Shown in pieces: positions 52,140 through 63,349 of a stretch of 64,000 nt of DNA. Within the stretch, counting starts at the first letter, position 1. Every line of letters begins with the position of its first letter. A program made the position numbers and the translations under genes. Source of the stretch: Odontocerum albicorne. Taxonomy: Eukaryota > Arthropoda > Insecta > Trichoptera > Odontoceridae. The stretch lies in NCBI GenBank assembly GCA_949825065.1, contig OX463864.1, positions 14,273,327 through 14,337,326 of the forward strand, given 5' to 3'. A model generated the notes under the pieces. The model did no database searches, was not told the origin of the DNA, and saw nothing but the letters and a program-made list of their open reading frames with translations.

Positions 52140-53160
52140 TATCAATCCTGTAATTGATCCCAGAATGGCATAGTTCAACATAAATCTGTCTAAATCACGT
52201 TTCACTCGAGAACATTTCTTCGCAGAGATTTGCATTGACAATGTTTCTTCGCCGGAATTTTTCGTTTTTCTTTTTGAAATGATGTTTTTATAATAAGAAC
52301 GCTTATCATCTGTTCGTGAATACGGCACAGGAAACAATCTTAATTCAATTGTTCAAGTACCCGAAAATTCATGTGTCTCTCGCACCGTGTTCGTGATAGG
52401 AATTCGTGGAACTCACGTTGCTATCTATCTGGGCGGAAATAATTTAGAGACTTGATAAGATAAGAAGAACATGAAGTACAATAGTATTTCTTCAAGATCT
52501 AGTAAAAAGTCGGTGAACGATAGATATCGCGAAAAAAATACGTTTGCCAAAGACAAGATTTTCCACAGAATCTAAACAATACGACCCGCTAAATATCCAA
52601 ATAACGACATTAATTTGTCATTAGAAGAAGAAAACGTCTATTCCACTTTGCTGCGGTGGAAACAATTTATCGGTTGTCGTCTATTTTTCGGACTGGCTTT
52701 GATAGAAATTAATTGCATCGCCTGACGAGTCCCTCGGTTGGCCGGAGAGTGTGGGGGCTGCCACGTTGCAAGGATTTCAATAGGGAAAAATGACTAGTTT
52801 TGTTTTTATTGTTTCTGTTGTTTTGTTAGATTTTTTTTTAAAACTGTCTCATTAGTGTGGTTATCATTAGCGATGGAGTAAGCATATCCGAGACCATTAT
52901 CGCCTTTGCCTAGAAGAAATCTCATATCTTTTGAAACAGTGGTTCTATTGAAAACTAAGAAGTTATCTTTGTATACTATTAAAGAACATTTCTTTTGTTT
53001 ATTGCACTATTAAACTTGTATATTATTCAAATTTCCTTCAATAAAATAATTACTGATTTCTTTGACATTACTCTATAAACTTATTTTTCTTCTTTAACCC
53101 TTTATCTGGAGGGTGCGTTTCTAAATATGTATTTATTAACAATAAAATAAACTTAAGTGT
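52140..53160. other. no gene recognised
   Basis: 52620-52780 is GC-richer (cgcctgacgagtccctcgg, ggccggagagtgtgggggc) without a supported exon. 53094 has TTAACCCTTTATCTGGAGGG, which looks like a lone piggyBac-type end; no partner found. Confidence 0.3.
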
Positions 53161-53169
53161 CCTTTACGT

Positions 53170-53376
53170 CAGCGATTCTTAACCAGGGAGCCGCGAAATG
53201 ATTTTTCGAGAGCCTCGTAGGTTAGTCGTCAAAATCCGTTTTTTTTATCATAATCAGGAAATAAAACCACTATTTTAAAATAAATCTCTATGATTATAAT
53301 GTAAGTAAAAACTAGGTGGCTGCAAAATAGTTGGATATTTAGGGGGCCGCGAGTGATACAAGGTTAAGAATCACTG
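53170..53376. mobile_element. hAT MITE
   Basis: The 8-bp flanks are ctttacgt (53162-53169) and cttaacat (53377-53384), 6 of 8 identical. The ends are CAGCGATTCTTAACC and, in complement, CAGTGATTCTTAACC. Subterminal ccgcga motifs occur on both sides. 207 bp, non-coding. Confidence 0.8.
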
Positions 53377-53444
53377 CTTAACATTACACATTAAAACTAA
53401 AAAATCAAAAGATAAAATATCAATAATCTCCAAAAAATCAATAA

Positions 53445-53575
53445 CCTCCGTTGCAGATCCTGTGACGTGGAATGGTGTGCCTCCTAACGTCAGAGATATG
53501 GGTGGAGTGTACAACTTTAGGAAGCACTTAAAGACAATCCTTTTTGGGAGTGCTTGTCAAAAAAAATTAAATGGG
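53445..53575 (+). pseudogene. LINE RT C-terminal scrap (WNxxPxxVRD type)
   Basis: Codes ITSVADPVTWNGVPPNVRDM, GGVYNFRKHLKTILFGSACQ before a stop. The W-N-x-x-P-x-x-[VI]-R ... F+xxLKxxLF pattern is the last block of CR1/L2-like RT proteins. It may be the LINE-D coding end; that link is inference. Confidence 0.5.
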
Positions 53576-53587
53576 TTTGAATCCAAA

Positions 53588-53890
53588 TGACCTCCGTGGC
53601 CTAGTTGGTAAGACGCCTGAATCTCAACCCGGAAGTTGTGGGTTCACATCCGGTAAAAAACCGATTATTTAAAAAAAAAATTGTCTTGTTTTCAATTATA
53701 GGTTCTTTGACATCTTTCTGGTTGGTCAAAAGAGATTGTCTATGGCAATAAGCTCGCCAGGTTGTACAGTATACAATGAAAGTGAAATACAATACGAAAG
53801 TTGAATACAATTCTGAGTTAGTGCGCCCTTGAAGAGAGTTTGATCTTTACACGGCGCTATATAAATTACCTTTTTATTATTATTATATAT
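53588..53890 (+). mobile_element. SINE1, full-length
   Basis: Box A TGGCCTAGTTGG 53597-53608, box B GGTTCACATCC 53641-53651, then gttctttgacatctttctgg, ttggtcaaaagagattg, gctcgccaggttgtacag, gaaagtgaaatacaatacg, and the LINE-D-like tail gcgcccttgaagagag, ctttacacggcgctatataa, ending in attattattatata. Confidence 0.85.
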
Positions 53891-54567
53891 ATTTTAATAT
53901 ATTATACATATTAATACACAACAAAAGTAATCAACAGAACCAGTCTTATAAAAAATATAACTTAAAAATAAAAAAGAATCTGTCTCAAAGGAATGTTATA
54001 CGACGAATCACAATTTTTTTATGATTTAAATAAACTAACAGTCCCCTGTCAAGGGCTAGGCTTAGGGAAATGCTGGAGAAGGACCCTCCTGAACTTATCA
54101 ACATAATATTAAAAATATCCATCAAACCAGGCGTGGAGTTACCAAATTGTTGTAATCTCACGATTGATATATTACGAGTACAGCGTGCAACTGTAATTAA
54201 CAAATTACGATTGGCACATTTTAATTGTAAAAGGTTCAGCGTATTTCTAGCAGGAGTGTGGAAACCAATTTGAACCAGTATATCGGAGCCATGAACGATA
54301 TTGTGACTAACTTTATATACAATAGAAACTTCAAATCGAATATAATAATTCTTTCAGAGAGTTTAGGAAGGCGGGTGTAATTTAATAAGGAACCGTAGTC
54401 AAGCATGTTAGTTAGGTGGGATGCTGAGACGAAAATTGATATATCTCAGAAATTTATTGTGTACCCTTTCGACTGTTCTGAAATGGATAAGATAGTTATG
54501 GGACCAAATTGTTGAGCAATACTCCGATATACTTCTAACTAGTGATAAATCGAGCATTAGCAATGTA

Positions 54568-55521
54568 CGAGGCATATCCAGAAACTAAGTGTACTGAATT
54601 TTTGTAGGTTACAATTTTTTTTATTTAAACAAAAAAATTATGTGGTTACCGTAGTACATATGTAAGCTATTTTTCGACATAGTCGCCATTCCTCTCAATG
54701 CAGGTGGTGAAACGGGGTATCAACTTTTTGATGCCTTCCTCGAAGTAGTTTTCCGCCAACCCCTCCATCCCCTTCTCCACCTCCTCCTTTACCTCCTCGT
54801 CGGTTGAAAACCTTTTTCCACACATGTGCAGCTTCAGGAAGGTAAAGAGATAGTAATCTGAAGGTGCTAGGTCAGGGGAATGCGCGGGATGGTTCAGGGC
54901 ATCCCATTTAAACGAGGCGAGCAGTTCCTTCGTGGCGTTGGCCGTGTGTGGTCTGGCATTGTCATGCAGCAGGCAGACTCCCTTTGTCAGCATGCCTCTC
55001 CTCTTGTTCTGAATCGCCCTCCGCAATTTTTTTAGGGTCTCACAGTATCTTGCAGAGTTGATGGTCTCCCCTTGAGGCATATATTCAATTAAAATTATGC
55101 CTTGACAGTCCCAAAACACGGATGCCATGATTTTCTTGGCTGAAATTGTGGTTTTGAACTTTTTGGCGGAGGGTGAAGAGGTGTGACGCCACTGTTGAGA
55201 CTGCTTTTTGGTTTCAGGCGTGTAGTGTGCAACCCAAGTTTCATCTCCAGTAACGATGGAGCGGAGAAATTCATCTCCATGGAGTTTGCAGCGCCTCAAA
55301 AACTCTTGCCCGGCCTCCACTCGATTCAACTTGGCGGGAGATTAGATTGACATTTTTCACGAAACGTGTTGTCGCGTCGACACTTCTCAACGTACTGACC
55401 TCGAACCGGTCTCGTTGCGGAGGGGAAGGGTCAGGCTACACGGAAGGGTAGCCAACATGTCGAAAATAAAATCCATCCGATCGTGAGAGCCTCAGTACAC
55501 TTACTTTCTGGATACGCCTAG
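54568..55521 (-). mobile_element. mariner with N-terminal deletion, inserted in LINE-E
   Basis: TA flanks (54566-54567, 55522-55523). The 30-bp inverted ends have three mismatches and contain TATCCAGAAA and TAAGTGTACTGA. At 954 bp it is about 330 bp short. Confidence 0.93.
54667..55329 (-). pseudogene. mariner transposase catalytic domain, N-terminus deleted
   Basis: A 220-codon open frame holds the full catalytic domain: IVTGDETWVAHYTPETKKQS, KIMASVFWDCQGIILIEY, LLHDNARPHTANATKE, HSPDLAPSDYYLF (34 residues between the last two aspartates), then the C-terminal end RFTTCIERNGDYVEK. The DNA-binding domain is absent: upstream 55330-55480 joins directly to the 5' end, with an ATG near 55458 in minus orientation. 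The frame is uninterrupted, so only the deletion inactivates it. It belongs to a different mariner lineage from the 50852 element. Confidence 0.93.
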
Positions 55522-55599
55522 TAGACGGCCTCCTAAAAACATTGCCAACTCTTAAGACGAATTCCAACACCCTTATTCGTTATATATGATACTTGTACA

Positions 55600-56370
55600 A
55601 AAACTTTGATTATATTATTTCAAGAATATGTTATAGCTTCAATAATTTGAAAATACGGATATTACAACGAGCCTTTTTGTCGATTTATTATTACTAGTAT
55701 TATAAGTTATAGCAGGTTAAAAAATAATCCCGTTGGTACTAATTTTTTTAATGAAAATTCGTTTCTATTTGGTTTATAATTTTATCCCTTTTAAATATAT
55801 TTCAGGAAAGCTGGATGTGATCGACATATGACGACAAATCCACCAGATTTTATTGTATATAACTTGCATAAGTATGTACAATAACCTCAATTTGTTGTGT
55901 GCAAAAATATCAGCAAATATGTTTTTCAAGGTAAATTACAGAAAAATCCAGTGTCATTATTTTCCTTTAAAAACTCTAATCAGGTTCTATGCGAGTTAAT
56001 TCTTGTTCAGGATATATGCTTCCAAGTATACGAATAACTGATTTTTATAATGTATGTTACAGCCTTCAATTAAAAAAAAATGTTACAAGTTGCCTCTTTG
56101 ACAGAGGGACTACGAGAAGTGAGAAGCTTTTGGAAGTATGCATCATAGAAATATGGGTAAATGACACGCGAATGTCGAGCGTGTGATGAGAAAAGTTGTG
56201 GAATAGTATTTCGATGTGGTGGTAGTTGAAATTATGAAGAAGTTGGAATCGTGTGTGTGATTGATAGCTTGGGATAAAATATGTTTAATGATCGACAAGA
56301 TGCAAACAATTAATCCTAACGTAATGAGGAACATTGCTGAAAAAAATAAAAGTCAGAAGCTGGTGACAGT
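55600..56370. other. no gene recognised
   Basis: AT-rich. No repeat ends, splice pair or homologous frame is visible. Confidence 0.25.
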
Positions 56371-56375
56371 TATGG

Positions 56376-56820
56376 CATTAACATTGTGGAGGCTAAAAGA
56401 CATTGTAATTTGTTTAATCAAACACTGTTTATTCCACTTTATGTAACGGTTATAAACCTACCGGTTTCGAGGCTTTCACCTCACGATTTTTTTTAACCTG
56501 GCGAGTTTATTGCCATGTGGCAATCTCTTCCAACCAACCAGAAAGATGTTTTTATAAGCCCTAAATGTTAACCAGACTGGAATTATGTTTGTACTCACCA
56601 TCAGGGGAGTACAAACATCACTGAATTCTGCTCGAACTAGTATCGACATACACACTTCTAACGGTAAAAAAATCGGGTTGGGGATAGTGGGTGAAGGGAG
56701 GCCGAAGACAACTTCAGCGAGCAGCGGCGAAATCTTGGGAATATTGATCCAGACGAATGGATTTGGATATTTTAGGGCCTCTAATCTGTCCAATTTATTT
56801 CCGTTATTACTGATTATTGC
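56376..56820 (-). mobile_element. PLE-1 subfamily b copy interrupted by a SINE1 piece
   Basis: The arm edge gttatggcattaacattgtgg, arm with ACCGGT (about 56460), then an insert at about 56484-56597, then caccatcaggggagtac... and the coding tail on the minus strand (NKLDRLEALKYPNPFVWI, NIPKISPLLAEVVFGL, IFLPLEVCMS). The insert lies between stem II and CUGAUGA of the hammerhead. Confidence 0.75.
56484..56597 (-). mobile_element. SINE1 fragment inside PLE-1
   Basis: Minus strand: ccagtctggttaacatttag, tctttctggttggttgg, cacatggcaataaactcg, ccaggtt then A-rich. Short flanking ctcac on both sides is the only possible duplication. No head. Confidence 0.65.
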
Positions 56821-56832
56821 ATTTTAATGTTT

Positions 56833-56990
56833 ATGAGGTGCATGGCCGCGCGGCAACGTGCTGGACTTTCGTAAGGAAGATCGTCATGTCGAACAGCGTA
56901 CTGTGCTACTCTCCTCGAACGACACAGGCACTTTCCACCTAGTGTTCGAGGGTATAAGGATACCTATGACTTCGGTCATAACTTTTTTTT
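56833..56990 (+). mobile_element. SINE2, single-unit copy
   Basis: gaggtgcatggccgcgcggc, ...gctggactttcgtaagg, ...tactgtgctactctcctcg, aacgacacaggcactttcc, gtgttcgagggtataagg, T-rich then A-rich end. Same as 31424-31695 but without the 108-bp duplication. Confidence 0.75.
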
Positions 56991-56999
56991 ATATAAATA

Positions 57000-57690
57000 A
57001 ACATGTACTAGTACTTAACTGTTCACGTTTCTATTAAGAGTATTAAAATTGTAAATTTTGTGTTATGGATTGTAAAAATAAATCGTGCACTTACGATATT
57101 AAGAGATTTCATTGGTTCGTATGTTCAAACTAAAACCAGATTCTTGTTCATATTTATATATCCATCTTTTTTAACACGGGTGATTGCTTCATATCCATAA
57201 AAAATTTAACATCAAGAAATCTTGGCACAGCTTAGTCTAAGACAATAATCAGAGTTATGGCGAAATCCAAGCGTATTTCATAAAACATGACATAAATCAA
57301 CATCTGCCCCCATCTCGAAAGAGATAATCATAAAAAAATATATTGTATATATATTTCCATTTCGTGAATGGGTCGTATTCCTTCGCATGTGCCAAATTTA
57401 TTGATAGAAGTTGCACAATACTCGTAATATTAAAAAAATGTATTCAAAATCCGCAGTATGAGAATTAAAGTGGTGAAACGAAACCGACGAAATTATCAAA
57501 ACAAAAAAAATATATATTAATTAGCCTTTCGTTATATACAGTACAACCCGGAAATTGTATTTATTTACTCCGCTACCCCTAGAATTATCATTTATTTATT
57601 GCATTGATGGTATGGGTTTAACCCGATAATATTAAACCAAAATACGGGCTATCTAAAATAACATCCACACATTTCAAATGATTGAAAATT
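57000..57690. other. AT-rich, no gene recognised
   Basis: A short SINE1-like phrase (ttatatacagtacaacccgg) is at 57533-57552. Nothing else is recognised. Confidence 0.3.
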
Positions 57691-57699
57691 CAGTATTTA

Positions 57700-58225
57700 T
57701 TAAGCTATATCTTCTTCTTCTCCTTGGCTTCATCCCAACTCACTGTCTGCGAAGACTGTTGGGGTCAGCTCTCCTCGTCCTCATGTTGTATGCTCTTCTG
57801 TCCCGGAATATGCACCCCAGGCCGTGCCTCTGCAACAGGTTATCTTTTTGCACCACCCACGAATTCTTTGGTCTTCCTCTGGTTGTTATTCGAGGAAGAT
57901 CCATGGAGATTGCCTGGTTCACAATGTGATCGGGTGCTCTGCGTCCAACGTGCCCATACCATCTAAATCGCCTCTCCTTCATCTAACTGTTGATGTCTGT
58001 AACACCTAGGCTTCCACGAATGCGTGAGTTTTTTATTTTGTCTCTTAGGGACACACCAGCTGACCATCTTAGCATGCGCATTTCAGCAGTTTCTAGTTGC
58101 CTGGAGTAAGAGTTATACATCGTCCAGCATTCGGAGCCATAGAGGAGTGCGGATCTGACAATCGTTTGGTATACTTTTCCTCTTAACTTGACTTGCATTT
58201 TCGGATCACATAGAACTCCCGTCAT
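57700..58225 (-). pseudogene. LINE-B (RTE-like) RT C-terminal region
   Basis: Minus strand from 58225: GVLCDPKMQVKLRGKVYQTI, VRSALLYGSECWTMYNSYSR, QLETAEMRMLRWSAGVSLRD, KIKNSRIRGSLGVTDINS, TAG stop (57983-57985, Lys in the other copy), then MKERRFRWYGHVGRRAPDHI, ...RGRPKNSWVVQKDNLLQRHG, ...RTRRADPNSLRRQ, stop. The 3' end has a gaa/aag-rich tail near 57705-57725. Truncated 5'; compare the deleted copy at 3894-4722. Confidence 0.85.
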
Positions 58226-58399
58226 TGATTTAAACTATTAAGCTATATCTTAAATGTATGAAACTTCAAATTAAAGAAGATAAACGTATTTGTTTTTTTC
58301 ATTGGTCGCAAATCCAATGCTAATAACGTGGAACCACAAACTTCACGAATCATTGTCTTTGTCTTTCAATCGTTGCTCTCAATTCATTAACTGTTGCAG

Positions 58400-58570
58400 A
58401 GAAGTTCCAAATCGCATGGTCGCAGCCGCCACCTTCATATGCTTACACTCAACTTGTTTAATTTTTTTGTAATATTTTTACTATGTCGATAATAGTGGAT
58501 CCTTGAGAAGAGTTTTTTCTCTAAACGGCGCTATGAACAGTCATTTTATTGTTATTTTTCCAAAAAATGT
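58400..58570 (+). mobile_element. LINE-D 3' end
   Basis: aatcgcatggtcgcagccgccacc, cttacactcaacttg, tcgataatagtggatccttgagaagag, ctctaaacggcgctatg, then tattgttattttt. Matches 19600-19880. Confidence 0.6.
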
Positions 58571-60480
58571 TCGTAATTGTTTTCCGTTAGTTATTTATAT
58601 ATACACACAGGTGCGTAGATTTCATCTAATGCTTCAAAAGTAATCGAAACCAAGCACAACCATGAAAAAAATGTAGAGAATAGCCATAAACAAAATTTCA
58701 TATTCCCTGGGATAAAGGTATCTCAAAAAATACGTCCATATGGAATTGTATACCGTAAATGGGGTAAAAAAGGTGTACACACTTACATTTTCAGTTCTCA
58801 CACTAGAAAGAAGCATCACTAAATATTTGCTTTTATGACGCCTACACAACGTTAAAGAGCATCGTCAAAGACAGTCGTAAAATAATTAAAAATTACCAAT
58901 ATTTTAAAATAATCATTAGTGTATAGTTTTGGAAGTCAAATCCATACAACAAGAGATTATATTTTCATTACATATAATTCAATTTATTAACTTGCTTCTA
59001 ATCTTTTTTGTATAGGTTTACTTGTATATTACTCTTTAAGCGTTTAAAGAGATCGAAGCTCCTGTGTGTTGTATATGGTAAATACAAATTACAGGGAAAT
59101 TTCGTTTAATTCTACACGACGATTTTTTATGCAATCACGAATCAAGCTTGTTTATGGTATGGTTATTCACGTGGTGAGCAGCAATTGATAACGTCCCTAC
59201 TTGCACACGGAATGACCTTATTGAACAAATTTTTCGATATCAATATATTCCATATTTTAGTGGATAAATTGAAGACTAAGCCCCTCAAGTAACTTCACAG
59301 GAAAGAAAGAATAATTATTGTTACTGTAATTATCATTTCAAGACTTTCACAATTAAATTTTTTCATGTACTATGCATTTTATTTCATTTAATTGAGTTAA
59401 ATCGGTATCAAATGTAAAATAAATGTGTATTTCTGATTTTCCGTTCGCTTTCAAAATATTTCCAAAATTCTCAGAACACTACCATGTTAGCTTCTGGATT
59501 GTTCCATCATCGAATGTGGACATAACTGAATCACTTCACAGGGAAGTATGAATAATCGTTGTTATATTATTATTATTATTTTTCGAGTTCTTGTATAATG
59601 AATTTTGTTTGTGATGTTGAATCAGGTTAAAAATGTATCACATATATGTTGTTCTGTCAAAAAGAGACAGAGAAAAGAAATGCCAGTGTGATTAGATCGT
59701 CTCGCTTCGGTGTGTCATCTAATACAGTACTGCGATGTGGCCGGTGAGTTTACTGGTGTACAGCGGATCACTCACATAAAAAAAACTCCAGATCACAGTT
59801 TCGCTTCCCAACTAAATTGACGCTGAAATAGTGAGGGTACGAGGCGCAGCAACGAAAACGACGTATCACACGTAATATAAAATAAATAAATCAAGGCGTG
59901 AAAGTAAAAAAACAACAGATCTGGGAGATTTATTATATTGTCATCATATTCGAACCAGAAACATCCAGTTGAAAGACGAGCAATGTACAACTAAGTTCCG
60001 AAGACCATTGCAACTTAGAAACAAATTACTCATTCAAACTTAGATGTCGTACATGATCCCATATGTCTATTTCCCCCTTTTATATATTTCCCTCTATTTC
60101 GAGAAATTGTACGTAACCAACCAACCAAACTCAAACCATGACAGTGGCAATGGAAATTTCCTTGAGAAAGTACAACCAGGAGAGCAGAAAACAAAGGTGC
60201 TACTAAACCTGTGTTACATCGCCCTGCATCGCATGTAAGTAATCCTTCCTTCCGCATGCCTTGGTCGCCTGTCCCCGGGGGGAAGACGGACGGCTAACAG
60301 GAGCACAGAGCAAGCGGACGGTGCTAAATATACGTGTTCGTGTGTATGTATGGTCATCGAAACCCGTACCGGATACAAATGATTCCAATCGATATAGTGT
60401 CACATCCTTATGTTTGCTTGGTAAACCGGAGTTTTTTTTTTTGTTAAAAAAAATAAAATTAAAAACAAAAATGTCATTTA
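58570..60480. other. mostly unassigned, one GC-richer patch
   Basis: 60190-60400 is GC-richer and contains gcat|gtaagtaatcc at 60234, a perfect donor consensus after a 64-codon plus-strand frame, but no acceptor or homologue supports an exon. The rest is AT-rich single-copy sequence. Confidence 0.25.
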
Positions 60481-60485
60481 CTAAC

Positions 60486-60596
60486 ACAAAAAGATCAAAT
60501 CTATATCATTTATGATTCATTTGGTATGTAAAAAAGATCGAATCTATCATTTATGATTCATTGTATGTAAAAAAGATCGAATCTATATTTATGAAC
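60486..60596. repeat. about 41-bp tandem repeat, three copies
   Basis: aaaagatc(a/g)aatctat...tttatgattcatt...gtatgt units start at about 60491, 60534 and 60573. Confidence 0.8.
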
Positions 60597-60779
60597 ATGT
60601 CTTTCAGTTAGTTGATCGCTCCACCTTCTTCACGTCGTCCTTCACTGTTCATGCTGTAAGACTTCGGAACCAGTTACAGGCTAGCGTAAGACTCTCGTCC
60701 TCGTAGGCTTGCTTTAGACAGCGACTTATTACACATATCTCCAATGACGAAATGTTCATCTCCCCAAATCCATTTTTTT

Positions 60780-60842
60780 TGTACTTTTCGTAATTAGCTT
60801 TTCTGTTTTTAGCTTTTCGTAATTAGCTTTTCTGTTTTTTAA
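60780..60842. repeat. short direct duplication
   Basis: cttttcgtaattagcttttctg occurs twice back to back, followed by a T run. Confidence 0.75.
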
Positions 60843-60934
60843 GTGTTTTTTTAACGCTTTACATATGTTTCTTTCTTTTTTTTAAATAGCGTTGTAACCA
60901 CACCCAATAAATGGTACTAATGTGCGTAATATTT

Positions 60935-61005
60935 GTCTGGTTGGTTGTAAGAGATTGCTGTATGAAAATAAGTTCGCCATTTGTATACTTAACAAAGTGT
61001 CTAAA
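60935..61005 (+). mobile_element. SINE1 body fragment
   Basis: tgtctggttggttgtaagagattg, gaaaataagttcgcc and a short tail phrase match the middle of SINE1. Confidence 0.45.
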
Positions 61006-62155
61006 TAAATAAATCTACATCTTTCCACATCTTATATATTTCAAGAAACATAACATCGCTTTGTATAGACTAGAACAGAAAATATTCAAAAAATGAAACG
61101 TAACCCTGAAATGAAAGTTCACACATATAGAACGATTGAAGTTAGTTTAATTGGCAAAAAATCTTTCGTGGGTTGGATCTTTTTTGCATAGACACATTCA
61201 ACTGCACTCATTCAAATTATTCTTAAAATTAAAAAAAAAATGTAAATCGTTTTAGTTTATTAATTACCGAGACCGACAACTAAATTGATATCTCCAAAGT
61301 GATATATTATTTTTAATAACTGTTCAAATGGATTTTTAAACATATTTTTCTTATAGCTTATCCATTTGCCAATGAAGTGTTTAAGCAAGAACACCTTGTT
61401 TATTATTCAATACATATTAAATGTTTACATAATTATACTCATATATCAAATAAAGCAATAATTTTGTTCCACAATTTGAATTCTGTCACCAATTATCCGA
61501 AATGTGGTGATACAATTTCAAGAAAGTGGAATATAAAATTTACATAATGCAAACACAGTTGCCAAATCAAGTTGTAAGCCAATAAAACGAGACGGTAGGG
61601 TAGATAGAAGACATCCCAGAATTTTAACTACAATAATAAAATAAACTTTTAAGACAAGAGAATTGTTCCATACAAAAGGGGAATCAATAAAAATATTCCA
61701 AGTTGATATTGATTAACTATTTTCTTAAGTATACGTGTATATACTGTGAGAAGAGTCGAAGAGCCAAATTAGCATAAAGTTCATTCAGTAGAGGTCATCT
61801 TCAAAATAAACCTTGATTATGAAAACACAAGACAGTGATATTTTTTTCATAAATTAACGTAACACTGTCTGTTGTAGAAGTTCATTTTTAAAAAAAATTT
61901 TGCACAGTGAAAAAATTACAGAAAAATGTAAATTAATGTACTCAATCTCTGCCAGATATATATTAAATCACTAATTATATAAAATACCAATCATCTGCCA
62001 TTAAATACGTTGGAGTACAGTTATTTAAAGGTAAAAATAAGTTTGTATAGACTTGATACGAAAATAAAAAATACGGAATCAAACCATGAAACACATATTC
62101 TACAATTTTGTTATTTTAGCACGCACAAGATTGAGTTATAATTATTTGATATTAA
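61005..62155. other. AT-rich, nothing recognised
   Basis: No repeat, frame or palindrome is supported. Confidence 0.3.
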
Positions 62156-62159
62156 AAAA

Positions 62160-62590
62160 ACATATTTCATGTATGGTAATGAAACATGGAACAAGATTAA
62201 AAAGTTCCGAATAAATGCTGTAGAATTGAGTGCAAGAATGATAGGTGACAATGTATGATAGAACACGGAATGAAGTGATTGGGGATGAATGTGAACTTAA
62301 GGTTGATGTGTTGAGTAAGATGAAGAAGAGCGCTCTGAGATGGTTTGGACACGTGGATCGGATGAATGAAGAAATACATAAATATACAGTGAAAATTTGC
62401 GTAGAAGGCGTTGTACAGGAAGACGGTTGGATCAAATGTGTGATATTTTGAAAGAAGGTAATGTAAAGTCAGATAAATCGTAAGAGCTGTATAAGAAGAT
62501 GTAAAAGAGGCAAAAGATGCGTGTCATTAAAGAAAAGTCTGGCGCTTTCATCTCTCTGCCTACCACGGCATAATGGTATGTATAAAAAAT
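62160..62590 (+). pseudogene. LINE-A C-terminal remnant
   Basis: MYGNETWNKIKKF-like start, then MYDRTRNEVIGDECELKVDV, LSKMKKSALRWFGHVDRMNE, EIHKYTVKICVEGVVQEDGW, IKCVIF (frameshifted KVWLDQVxDI), and trailer ctctctgcctaccacgg. One frame stays open for 68 codons. Confidence 0.75.
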
Positions 62591-62732
62591 GAAAAATGCA
62601 TAACGTACATACGACAGATCCTTCCTTTTTTAATTTAGATTTCAATAGTATTTTCGAGTAAAATGTAAGAAAATCTCGTAAGACTGTAAAATTAAGCTTA
62701 TTCCTCTTTCATAATAGTCACAAGCTATGTAT

Positions 62733-63245
62733 ACGTCAAAAAGTTTTCGCCCTGAACAACAGATAGGCAGACCACGCCCTTTGCATGGTTAGGCGATGTT
62801 ACAATTTAAATTGTACACCTCTACCTTCAGTAGTATGTCATCTTGAGCCGATAGAATACATGTTGTTTTGTTGTATCTAAAAATATAAAATTAATGAATA
62901 TCGCGCGGTTAGTAATACCTTTCAAAAAAGGGAAAAGTCCAGCAGAAATGAAACGACATTAAGATGCTGTGTACGGAAAATCATCTCCATAATACTCCAC
63001 AGTGAAATATTGGAGGTTAAGGAGTTTCGCTTAGGCAGAGAAACTAGTGAAAATAAGACCCTTGTCAAAGCAGATTACCACTTCAGAAACGTCAGAATAT
63101 ATTTTGAGTGGTATTGAAAAATTAATTCATCGTTGTAAAAAGATGACTAACTACAGGGTAACAATTATAATATATTGAAAAGTAAAACAAATGTTCCGTT
63201 GTATCGTTTTTTTTTATATTATGGCGTCGGAAACTTTTGGCAAAT
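62733..63245 (+). mobile_element. deleted Tc1/mariner-type element
   Basis: The ends CGTCAAAAAGTTTTCG and, in complement, TTGCCAAAAGTTTCCG are inverted repeats next to TA. Inside, from ATG 62895: NIARLVIPFKKGKSPAEMKR, stop, DAVYGKSSP, stop, YSTVKYW (DNA-binding domain), then, after a deletion, SEYILSGIEKLIHRCKK, the C-terminal tail. The catalytic domain is missing. 513 bp. Confidence 0.65.
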
Positions 63246-63349
63246 ATATAAAACAATGAATGTCACTTTTTTGATCCGGACCACTTAGAACTGTTCATTT
63301 CTTAACGAGGCCCTAAGCTCTATAAGTTTATGAACTCCTGCTCGAGTGC

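Larger units (their letters stand above)
53985..55600 (-). pseudogene. LINE-E RT C-terminal region, split by a mariner
   Basis: Across the insertion (54566-55523) the minus strand reads SLVRSISEYCSTIWSHNYLI, HFRTVERVHNKFLRYINFRL, SIPPN, ...RLPKLSERIIIFDLKFLYK, VSHNIVHGSDILVQIGFHTP, ARNTLNLLQLKCANRNLLIT, ...TPGLMDIFNIMLI. These blocks are the post-palm region of jockey/CR1-like RT. Frameshifts are present. The coding resumes correctly on the far side of the mariner. Confidence 0.75.

Noticed and set aside
53588..53660. A functional tRNA gene
   Set aside because: It is the head of SINE1, found several times with the same downstream body.
60044..60238. A plus-strand frame followed by a perfect GTAAGT donor
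   Set aside because: No acceptor, no homologue, no codon signal; one donor match is weak evidence.
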